Below are positions 56,891 to 64,000 of a stretch of 64,000 nt of DNA, one piece after another. The notes beneath the pieces were generated by a model. The model worked only from the letters and a program-made list of their open reading frames with translations. It ran no database searches and was not told the DNA's origin. Source of the stretch: CALBPI01 sp045110335. Its GTDB lineage: Bacteria; Pseudomonadota; Gammaproteobacteria; Steroidobacterales; Woeseiaceae. The stretch's first letter is position 1, and each line of letters begins with the position of its first letter. A program made the translations under genes and the position numbers. Location: positions 118,825-182,824 of the forward strand of contig JBGCGB010000002.1 in the NCBI GenBank assembly GCA_045110335.1, in the 5' to 3' direction.

Positions 56891-59357
56891 CGATATTCAC
56901 CAACTTGCCTGGTACAACGATCACTTTTCTTACCGCTTTGTCACCAATGAATGACAAAACATGCTCATCGGCCAACGCGATTTGCTGCAGCGCGTCTTTC
57001 TCAATATTCGCGCTCACTTGCAGACGAGCGCGCAGCTTACCGTTGACCTGTACAACGACTTCGATCTCATCTCGCACCAAGGCTGTCTCATCAACCTCTG
57101 GCCATTGCTCGTCAACCACCGGTCGCTCATGTCCCAGTGCCGACCATAAGTCGTGCGTGATGTGCGGTACGATCGGGGATAATAACAATACTGCAGTTTC
57201 CAACGACTCCTGTCTGACACGCTGCGCGACCGGCGTTGCAACGGACGTAGCCGTTACCGCATTGAGCAGTTCCATGACACCGGCAATCGCCGTGTTAAAC
57301 GTGTAGCGACGCCCAACATCATCGGAAACTTTAGCGATCACTTCATGCGTTTTCCGCCGCAGATCCTTGTCGGCTTTCGAAAGACCGTCCAGTGATGCTG
57401 CTGGTGACAGATCGGCGCTCACGTGCTCATTGACCACACGCCACAATTTCTTGAGAAAACGGAAGGCGCCACCAACGCCGTCGTCCGACCATTCCAGCGC
57501 TTGCTCGGGTGGTGCCGTGAACATGATGAACAAGCGAACGGTATCGGCACCGAACTCTTCCAACATGCTTTGCGGGTCTACCGTATTGCCCTCGGACTTT
57601 GACATCTTACGTCCGTCTTTGAGCACCATGCCTTGTGTTAACAAATTAGTGAACGGCTCGGATGCCGATGAAAGGTCCAAATCTCTCAACAATTTCTGAA
57701 AGAAGCGTGCGTACAAGAGATGCAAAATAGCGTGCTCTACGCCGCCGATGTATTGATCGACTGGCAGCCAGTAAGCGGCGCGCTCATCCAGCATGCTGGT
57801 GTTCGCATCCGGTGACGCATAGCGCGCAAAATACCAGGACGACTCTACAAACGTATCGAATGTATCGGTCTCTCGACGCGCAGGCTTGCCGCACTTCGGA
57901 CAATCAACATTCAAGAACTCCGGCATATCTTTCAGCGGTGAACCGGTCCCGCTCACCGTGACGTCTTCCGGCAATACGACGGGCAGGTCCTTTTCCGGCA
58001 CGGGTACAGCTTCGCAATCGTCGCAGTAAATAATCGGAATCGGTGTACCCCAATACCGCTGTCGCGATACGCCCCAATCACGCAAACGATAGTTCACACG
58101 TCGCTCACCGACGGCTCTTTTCTCGAGTGCCGTTGCAATGGCATCGAAAGCCTCATCAAAAGCAAGACCATCAAAATCACCTGAATTGATGGTCTTGCCC
58201 TTACCGAGGTATGCCTCACGATCCAGCGCGATCTCATCGCCTTCCACGACATCGATCACTTGATGAATATCGAGTCCATATTTGCTGGCAAATTCATAGT
58301 CGCGTTGATCGTGCGCAGGTACAGCCATCACCGCGCCAGTGCCGTACGACATCAACACGAAATTAGCGACCCACAGCGGCACACGATCACCCGTCAACGG
58401 GTGAATCGCATGGATACCTAGCGGCATGCCCTTCTTCTCCATGGTTTCCATGGCCGCTTCAGCAGACTCCGTTTGCTTACAGGCTTCGATGAAAGCGGCA
58501 AGTTCCGCGTTATCTTTCGCTGCAGCCGTCGCCAGCGGATGCTCCGCAGCAACGGCCATGTAAGTCACGCCGAACAACGTATCAGGACGTGTCGTGAAGA
58601 CACGCAAAGCGCCACCGATTGCGTCAATGGCATCCTCGTAACCAGGCTCGACATCGAAACCGATCTCGAGACCTTCTGAGCGACCAATCCAATTGCGCTG
58701 CATCGTCTTGACCGGTTCCGGCCAACCCGGCAGGTTATCCAACTCAGCCAATAGCTCGTCGGCGTAGTCGGTAATCTTCATGAACCACTGAGGAATCTCG
58801 CGCCGCTCAACCAAAGCCCCGGAGCGCCAACCGCGGCCATCAATGACCTGCTCATTCGCCAACACGGTGTTATCGACCGGATCCCAGTTGACCACCGAGT
58901 TCTTGCGATAAACCAAACCCTTCTCGAACAATCGCGTAAACAACCACTGTTCCCAGCGATAGTATTCCGGTCGGCAGGTGGTGACCTCGCGACGCCAATC
59001 GTATCCCAATCCAAGCTCGACCATTTGGCCGCGCATGTAATCAATATTTTTGTACGTCCACTCCGCAGGCGGGACTTTGTTCTTGATAGCTGCGTTCTCG
59101 GCCGGCATGCCGAAAGCATCCCATCCCATCGGCTGCAATACGTGCTTACCTTGCATACGCTGATAGCGTGCGACGACATCGGAAATGGTAAACACCCGAA
59201 CATGACCCATGTGAAGGCGACCACTCGGATAGGGGAACATGGTGAGGCAGTAGTAGGCATCTGCTCCCTCCACTTCATCGACTTCGAAAGTCTTTTGTTC
59301 ACGCCACAGGGATTGGACCCGCGGTTCGATATCCGCCGGGTGATATTGCTTCTTCAT
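56883..59357 (-). CDS. leuS: Leucyl-tRNA synthetase
   Basis: Class I tRNA synthetase of 824 residues. The HIGH-type motif is PYPSGRLHMGHVRVFTI, an editing domain occupies the middle (TTRPDTLFGVTYMAVAAEHPLA), and the KMSKS loop is RKMSKSEGNTVDP. The ATG at 59357 gives MKKQYHPADIEPRVQSLWREQKTFEV. It lies 40 bases after lnt's stop. Confidence 0.97.
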   Translation of the reverse strand: MKKQYHPADIEPRVQSLWREQKTFEVDEVEGADAYYCLTMFPYPSGRLHMGHVRVFTISDVVARYQRMQGKHVLQPMGWDAFGMPAENAAIKNKVPPAEWTYKNIDYMRGQMVELGLGYDWRREVTTCRPEYYRWEQWLFTRLFEKGLVYRKNSVVNWDPVDNTVLANEQVIDGRGWRSGALVERREIPQWFMKITDYADELLAELDNLPGWPEPVKTMQRNWIGRSEGLEIGFDVEPGYEDAIDAIGGALRVFTTRPDTLFGVTYMAVAAEHPLATAAAKDNAELAAFIEACKQTESAEAAMETMEKKGMPLGIHAIHPLTGDRVPLWVANFVLMSYGTGAVMAVPAHDQRDYEFASKYGLDIHQVIDVVEGDEIALDREAYLGKGKTINSGDFDGLAFDEAFDAIATALEKRAVGERRVNYRLRDWGVSRQRYWGTPIPIIYCDDCEAVPVPEKDLPVVLPEDVTVSGTGSPLKDMPEFLNVDCPKCGKPARRETDTFDTFVESSWYFARYASPDANTSMLDERAAYWLPVDQYIGGVEHAILHLLYARFFQKLLRDLDLSSASEPFTNLLTQGMVLKDGRKMSKSEGNTVDPQSMLEEFGADTVRLFIMFTAPPEQALEWSDDGVGGAFRFLKKLWRVVNEHVSADLSPAASLDGLSKADKDLRRKTHEVIAKVSDDVGRRYTFNTAIAGVMELLNAVTATSVATPVAQRVRQESLETAVLLLSPIVPHITHDLWSALGHERPVVDEQWPEVDETALVRDEIEVVVQVNGKLRARLQVSANIEKDALQQIALADEHVLSFIGDKAVRKVIVVPGKLVNIVV

Positions 59358-59397
59358 CGTCAGAGTTCAGTATTGTTCGAAACCTTAAGGATACAGC

Positions 59398-60918
59398 CTA
59401 TTGTCGTTCAGGTAAGCCCGTACGTGACGCGTTTCGGCCAAGGAGGGAAATGGCCGCCAACCCAATCACACCTAACAGCAAGATTGGCAGGTTTCCAAAC
59501 CGGGTATAGGGCGTATGCCCGGCTCGCATCTGGAGCTCGCCCGCAAGAATCGCCGGCTCGAATGCAGGCACGCGGGCAACCAAATGGCCGCGATGATCAA
59601 TCAATGCCGTGATACCTGAATTGGTCGATCGCGCCTGCCAACGCTGACTCTCCGCAGATCTTGTGCGCGCAATCTGCAAATGCTGGTGCGGTGCTATCGA
59701 ATCCCCAAACCAAGCGTCATTGCTAACGTTGATGATCAAAGCGGCGTCCGGGAAAAAATTGAGTTGCAATGCGGCATAGGCATCCTCGTAACAAATACTC
59801 GCCGCTGCCTTGAATCGACCAACGGTCAGCGGCGCTTGATCCCGTTCACCGGAACGAATGTCCGAATAAGGTAAGCCGCGCAACTTCATCCAGTTACGAA
59901 CGAACGCCGGCACCGGAAAATACTCGCCAAATGGCACGAGACGGCGTTTTTCATACCATTGTTGTTCTTGACCACCGATGACGAGGATGGCGTTAGAGGG
60001 TTGTTGTCCCGATGGTTGATTCAAAATGCCTGTTGCTAGCGTTTGGTCGCGAGCTCGGGCGACTTGGGCCAACTGACCGAGATAGCCTTCGACGCGCGCC
60101 GCCACCGCCGGTATTGCCACCTCCGGCATCAGGATCAGATCTGCTTCAGCGCTGCCAACCACAAAATCCGCGTACCATTTCAACGTCTTCTGGAATTGGT
60201 CACGCTCCCATTTCAGGGATTGGTCCAAACCTAGCTGACCGATGCTCACTTGTAATGTCGCGTCCAGATCCCTGCTCCAATCCCGATCGTGCAGCGCCCA
60301 ACTGGTCAAACCGACCGCGCCGGCTAGGGCAAGCACAACGAACCGGCGATAGCCGGTTTGTTGAATCATCAACACCAGGATCGAAGCAAAGAAAATTAAT
60401 ATGAAGCTACCCAGATAAACGCCGCCAACAGGCAACCAGCCGCCCAGCAACGTATCCGGCAAACTGCTACCGGCCGTCAACCATGGAAAACCGCTTAGCA
60501 CCCAACCGCGCAACCATTCGGTGAGGATCCAGACAAAGGGCAACATCATCGCAGCGCAGGCCGAACTGCCCCTGGAGTACCGCATAATCAACGCCGCATT
60601 CAAACCGAAATAGATCGCCATAATGGCGACCATGCCAAGCATTAAGACTAGTGCCAGCGCAAGCGGCACTTGACCAATGACGACAATGGAGTGATAGAGC
60701 CAATAGGTACCTGTCAAAAACGCGCCTGCGCCAAACGCGAAACCACGCCAAAAAGCGGGTTTGGGTGACAAGCCAATCCAACAGAAAAAATGCGCGGCAA
60801 CAAGCAGCGGAATCAGCCACCAAAATTCGAAAGGCGCGAATGCCAGCGGCATCAGCGCCCCCAAACACAAACTCGCCAGCAACGAATGCCCGGCGCGCAA
60901 GTTACTCGTCTTCCGCAT
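59398..60918 (-). CDS. lnt: Lnt, apolipoprotein N-acyltransferase
   Basis: Inner-membrane enzyme that adds the third acyl chain to lipoproteins. The 506-residue product has about seven spans and a nitrilase domain with the catalytic Glu (LILMPEVAIPA), Lys (YEKRRLVPFGEYFP) and Cys (AASICYEDAY). The ATG at 60918 overlaps the corC stop by 17 bases. The corC-lnt order is typical. Confidence 0.96.
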   Translation of the reverse strand: MRKTSNLRAGHSLLASLCLGALMPLAFAPFEFWWLIPLLVAAHFFCWIGLSPKPAFWRGFAFGAGAFLTGTYWLYHSIVVIGQVPLALALVLMLGMVAIMAIYFGLNAALIMRYSRGSSACAAMMLPFVWILTEWLRGWVLSGFPWLTAGSSLPDTLLGGWLPVGGVYLGSFILIFFASILVLMIQQTGYRRFVVLALAGAVGLTSWALHDRDWSRDLDATLQVSIGQLGLDQSLKWERDQFQKTLKWYADFVVGSAEADLILMPEVAIPAVAARVEGYLGQLAQVARARDQTLATGILNQPSGQQPSNAILVIGGQEQQWYEKRRLVPFGEYFPVPAFVRNWMKLRGLPYSDIRSGERDQAPLTVGRFKAAASICYEDAYAALQLNFFPDAALIINVSNDAWFGDSIAPHQHLQIARTRSAESQRWQARSTNSGITALIDHRGHLVARVPAFEPAILAGELQMRAGHTPYTRFGNLPILLLGVIGLAAISLLGRNASRTGLPERQ

Positions 60919-61774
60919 CCGGTACGGCGAATACCGACACGGTTTCGATACGTCGGCGATCAGCTTTGGTCACGGTAAACCGGAATTGTCCATGATCGAG
61001 AATCTCACCGCGGCGCGGCATCCGACCCAACTCGGTCATGATGAGACCGCCAATCGTATCCGATTGATGATCGCTTAACTCGACCTCGAAGAATCGATTG
61101 AAATCCTCTATGCGCGTGAGTCCGCGCACAGCGAAAACAGGCGTGCCCTCGCGCTCACCATCCGGTCGTATCCAGGCATCCTCTTCCTGATCATGCTCGT
61201 CATCGATCTCGCCAACGATTTCTTCGAGCACGTCTTCAATCGTGAGCAAACCCGCAACGCCGCCGTACTCGTCCACAACAACGGCCATATGGTTGTGACT
61301 GGCGCGAAACTCTTTCAACAGGGTGTTCAGGCGTTTGGATTCGGGAATAAAGACAGCTGGCCGCAGCCAGGGACCCAGATCCAAAGGCTTGTCTTTTGGC
61401 TCACCTAAACAGTTCAATAAATCCTTAACGAGCAAAATACCGATGATTTCATCGCGCTCATCACCGTGGATGGGGAAGCGTGAGTGCCCGGAATCGATGA
61501 TTGCTTTGAGCATATCGCCAAATGGCATGCCGTCTTCAAGCACAACCATTTGAGAGCGCGGCACCATGACATCCCGAACCTGGGTTTCGGCCACTTCAAG
61601 AACGCCTGCCAGCATAGAACGTTCGTCTTCATCGAACATGCGCTGGGTGCCGGGATCTTCCAGCAGCTCGATAATTTCTTCGCGGGTTTTGGGCTCTCCT
61701 TTGAAAGCGGCTAGCAATCGTTGCCAGACGCCAGTTTGAGAGCCCTGTGTACTTGGAGGTTTATCTTCGCTCAT
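60902..61774 (-). CDS. corC: CorC/YbeX, CBS-domain protein
   Basis: Protein of about 290 residues with two CBS domains (VPRSQMVVLEDGMPFGDML and FIPESKRLNTLLKEFR) and a C-terminal transporter-associated domain (GGLIMTELGRMPRRGE). CorC has been linked to Mg2+/Co2+ efflux and to ribosome quality at heat. The ATG at 61774 begins MSEDKPPST; the upstream open frame to 61840 would overlap ybeY. Confidence 0.93.
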   Translation of the reverse strand: MSEDKPPSTQGSQTGVWQRLLAAFKGEPKTREEIIELLEDPGTQRMFDEDERSMLAGVLEVAETQVRDVMVPRSQMVVLEDGMPFGDMLKAIIDSGHSRFPIHGDERDEIIGILLVKDLLNCLGEPKDKPLDLGPWLRPAVFIPESKRLNTLLKEFRASHNHMAVVVDEYGGVAGLLTIEDVLEEIVGEIDDEHDQEEDAWIRPDGEREGTPVFAVRGLTRIEDFNRFFEVELSDHQSDTIGGLIMTELGRMPRRGEILDHGQFRFTVTKADRRRIETVSVFAVPDAEDE

Positions 61775-61836
61775 TAGCCTTAACTTCGAATCTTCAAACG
61801 CGATGATAGCAACAAAACATCGTCCGATGTCGCTAT

Positions 61837-62316
61837 TCAATACGGGTTGGCAATACCCAGCTGCATCAGCACATCTATCTCGATGGCTTCCATCACATGC
61901 GCATCATCGTCCAAAATATGGTCGTAACCCATCAAATGCAGCAGGCCATGCACCAGCATATGCGTCCAGTGGTCATTGCCGGTCTTACCCTGTTCAATCG
62001 CTTCGCGATTCACGACCGCAGCGCAGATCACCAAATCACCCAGAGGCGACGCCTCGTCAAGGCCTTCGAACATTAGCGGCGGCGCGGGAAAGGCCAACAC
62101 ATTGGTCGCATAATCCTTGCCACGCCATTCGCTGTTCAGCGCCGCGCTCTCGGTTTCATCGACAATGCGCACAACGACGGCGTGGCTGCCTGCCGGTTGT
62201 CCCGACTGGTGCGTCACATACTTTTGTACTGCGTCTGCCGCTACCACCCAGCTCGCCGTCTCGGGCACTGGAACCGCTGCCGCAACTGCCCGGTCAATCT
62301 CTAGCTGAATAGACAT
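61837..62316 (-). CDS. ybeY: YbeY, endoribonuclease
   Basis: Metal-dependent RNase needed for 16S rRNA 3' processing. The product (159 residues) has the zinc motif HGLLHLMGYDH with three histidines, preceded by ATNVLAFP and LGDLVIC. The ATG at 62316 is ten bases after the phoH stop, in the usual ybeZ-ybeY order. Confidence 0.96.
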   Translation of the reverse strand: MSIQLEIDRAVAAAVPVPETASWVVAADAVQKYVTHQSGQPAGSHAVVVRIVDETESAALNSEWRGKDYATNVLAFPAPPLMFEGLDEASPLGDLVICAAVVNREAIEQGKTGNDHWTHMLVHGLLHLMGYDHILDDDAHVMEAIEIDVLMQLGIANPY

Positions 62317-62325
62317 CGCTTCGCC

Positions 62326-63324
62326 TCAATCGCGATTGTCATCCTGTTCGTAAGCGTCATAGGCATCAACAATTTTCTGTACCAAGGGATGACGCACGAC
62401 GTCAGATGAACCGAAACGGGTAACGCCGATACCGTTCACATCACCCAACACACGCAACACATGTTTCAAACCCGAGAGTTGACCATGCGGCAAATCGATT
62501 TGTGTGATGTCGCCAGTCACAACTGCTGTCGAACCGAAACCAATTCGTGTCAGGAACATTTTCATCTGGGCGACGGTTGTGTTCTGGGCTTCGTCAAGAA
62601 TAATGAATGACTCGTTCAATGACCGCCCGCGCATGAAGGCCAGCGGTGCTACTTCAATCATGTTGCGCTCGATCAATTTGATCACTTGCTCGTAACCGAG
62701 CATCTCATACAAAGCGTCGTACATCGGCCGTAGATAGGGATCCACTTTTTGCGTCAAATCCCCTGGCAGGAAACCCAATCGCTCGCCGGCCTCAACAGCA
62801 GGCCGAACCAAAATGATCCGTCGAACGCGATCTGTTTCCAGCGCCTCAACGGCCGTCGCAACCGCCAGGTAGGTCTTACCCGTACCGGCAGGACCAATAC
62901 CAAATGTCAGATCGTTTTGCCTCACTTGTGACAAATAACCGCTTTGATTCGCACCACGTGGTTTGATCATTTTCCGACGCGTCCGAATGACCAATTCATC
63001 GGGGCTACCGGCCACGGTCAACACCGGATTTTCATTGCCAACTATTGGCTCCATACCTGACTCCTGTAGGCATATATGAACATGATGAGGTTCGAGTCGC
63101 TCGGTGGCCGTCTGCGCAAATAACTGACGCAGCACATGCTCGCCTTTACGCGTGGCCTGATCGTGACCATGAATTCTGAAATGATTGCCGCGGTTGGCAA
63201 TCTCCACATTCAGACGTTTTTCAATCTGACGCAGATTCTCATCAAACTGGCCACTAAGATTGGCCAGCCGCACGTTGTCTTCGGGCTCGAGAATAAGATC
63301 ACGACTGGAATTAGAGGGGGTCAA
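62326..63324 (-). CDS. ybeZ: PhoH-like ATPase YbeZ
   Basis: P-loop ATPase of 332 residues that works with YbeY. The Walker A motif is FGIGPAGTGKTYLAV and the Walker B-like FIILDEAQNTTV; an N-terminal KH-like segment precedes them. The start is probably TTG at 63324 with a weak ribosome binding site, since no ATG is near the family's N-terminus. It follows miaB. Confidence 0.94.
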   Translation of the reverse strand: MTPSNSSRDLILEPEDNVRLANLSGQFDENLRQIEKRLNVEIANRGNHFRIHGHDQATRKGEHVLRQLFAQTATERLEPHHVHICLQESGMEPIVGNENPVLTVAGSPDELVIRTRRKMIKPRGANQSGYLSQVRQNDLTFGIGPAGTGKTYLAVATAVEALETDRVRRIILVRPAVEAGERLGFLPGDLTQKVDPYLRPMYDALYEMLGYEQVIKLIERNMIEVAPLAFMRGRSLNESFIILDEAQNTTVAQMKMFLTRIGFGSTAVVTGDITQIDLPHGQLSGLKHVLRVLGDVNGIGVTRFGSSDVVRHPLVQKIVDAYDAYEQDDNRD

Positions 63325-63406
63325 AGCGTTTCGCGGACTCTTGAACCAACTATCGAGCCCTCAGGCTACGCTAGCTCTTGCCGAGAAAAAAGCCCCCAAT
63401 GCACTT

Positions 63407-64000
63407 TTATCCGACCAGCGCCGCCGGTGACACCAGGCGACCACGCAGTGAGTTAGGCATTGCTTCAGTGATCACAACATCAGCAAACTGGCCGATCAGC
63501 TCCGCCGGACCGTCAAAGTTCACCCAACGCATATTTTCGGTCCGACCCGACAATTGCTTCGGATCTTTGCGCGACGGCTTCTCAACCAATACCCGTTCGG
63601 TATGGCCAATCATTCCCTCACTAATCGCTCGCGCTTGTTGATTGATGCGCGCCTGCAACAACGCTAGTCGCTGTTTTTTCTCTTCCATCGGTACTTCATC
63701 CGGCAACGAAGCCGCTGGTGTGCCGGGTCGAGCGCTGTAGATAAAGCTAAACGACATATCAAAATCCATCTCCTGAATGAGGTTCATGGTGTTTTCAAAG
63801 TCTTGTGTTGTTTCACCGGGGAAACCCACAATAAAATCGGAGGAGAAGCTGATGTTGGGCCGGTTCTTTTTTAAGCGCCGTAATTTAGATTTATATTCCA
63901 ATACGGTATGGCCACGTTTCATCGCCATTAAAATTCGGTCGGAGCCACTTTGTACCGGCAAGTGAATATGGCTGACCAATTCAGGTACTTCGTTATAAAC
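63407..64000 (-). CDS. miaB: MiaB, tRNA-2-methylthio-N6-dimethylallyladenosine synthase (3' part, start lies beyond the window)
   Basis: Radical-SAM methylthiotransferase acting on A37 of tRNAs. The visible 197 residues have HIHLPVQSGSDRILMAMKRGHT, FIVGFPGETTQDFENT and the MIGHTERVLVEKPSRKDPKQLSGRTENMRWVNF region of the TRAM domain. The N-terminal UPF0004 domain and radical-SAM cysteines lie outside the window. Confidence 0.95.
   Translation of the reverse strand, partial: VYNEVPELVSHIHLPVQSGSDRILMAMKRGHTVLEYKSKLRRLKKNRPNISFSSDFIVGFPGETTQDFENTMNLIQEMDFDMSFSFIYSARPGTPAASLPDEVPMEEKKQRLALLQARINQQARAISEGMIGHTERVLVEKPSRKDPKQLSGRTENMRWVNFDGPAELIGQFADVVITEAMPNSLRGRLVSPAALVG

Noticed and set aside
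1..64000. CRISPR arrays, insertion sequences, tRNA or rRNA genes
   Set aside because: No direct-repeat arrays with spacers, transposase motifs or recognisable RNA genes were seen by eye; a tRNA search program could not be run.

Overview
The window carries a complete-looking bacteriochlorophyll photosynthesis gene cluster (PGC, about 19.7-54.4 kb) set inside ordinary gammaproteobacterial housekeeping DNA. The flanks (miaB-phoH-ybeY-corC-lnt-leuS-lptE on one side, holA-nadD-rsfS-rlmH-maf-rng-yhdP-tldD on the other) and the single pufQBALMC set point to a phototrophic gammaproteobacterium. The oxygen-dependent cyclase acsF is present and bchE is not seen, so an aerobic or facultatively aerobic anoxygenic phototroph is the best guess; genus cannot be read from the sequence alone.

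Layout. 0-2 kb: 3' end of purK and an ExeA-like AAA ATPase fused to an FHA domain. 2-12.6 kb (minus strand): two small hypotheticals, tldD, yhdP, rng, maf, rlmH, rsfS, nadD, holA. 12.6-17.1 kb: Trm112-like gene, merC-like gene behind a Zur-like box, a membrane protein, yidD, sufE, cysS, hisI. 17.3-19.4 kb: TonB-dependent siderophore receptor with a Fur box. 19.7-54.4 kb: the PGC. 54.4-56.4 kb: HiPIP with 11-residue repeats, a membrane protein and a small putative metalloprotein. 56.4-64 kb (minus strand): lptE, leuS, lnt, corC, ybeY, phoH and the 3' part of miaB.

PGC organisation. One long minus-strand series runs bchF-N-B-L-M-lhaA-puhA-B-C-acsF-puhE-bchI-D-O-crtB plus a 43-residue small membrane ORF. 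A second minus-strand block runs crtE-crtF, then bchC-X-Y-Z-pufQ-B-A-L-M-C and ends at a strong terminator. The plus strand carries crtC, a PEP-CTERM protein gene under a candidate sigma-54 promoter, and the regulatory/late-pigment set ppaA-ppsR-bchG-pucC-like-bchP-tspO. Palindromes of PpsR/CrtJ type (TGT-N12-ACA or one mismatch) sit in the bchF/ppaA, bchC, crtE/crtC and bchG control regions, and at bchF, ppaA, bchC and bchG they overlap or abut a TTGACA-like -35 box. This supports redox/light repression by the PpsR encoded here, modulated by the B12-type antirepressor PpaA. The Tat-exported HiPIP next to the cluster is a plausible electron donor to the tetraheme PufC.

Most notable points: (1) in many gammaproteobacteria leuS-lptE is followed directly by holA-nadD; here about 44 kb holding the PGC lies between lptE and holA. 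(2) bchH is missing from its usual place between bchB and bchL, and crtI/crtD are also absent. (3) A sigma-54-type promoter precedes a PEP-CTERM gene in the middle of the PGC. (4) The HiPIP is joined to its membrane anchor by a hendecad-repeat stalk encoded by 33-bp tandem repeats. No CRISPR array, insertion sequence, tRNA or rRNA was recognised.
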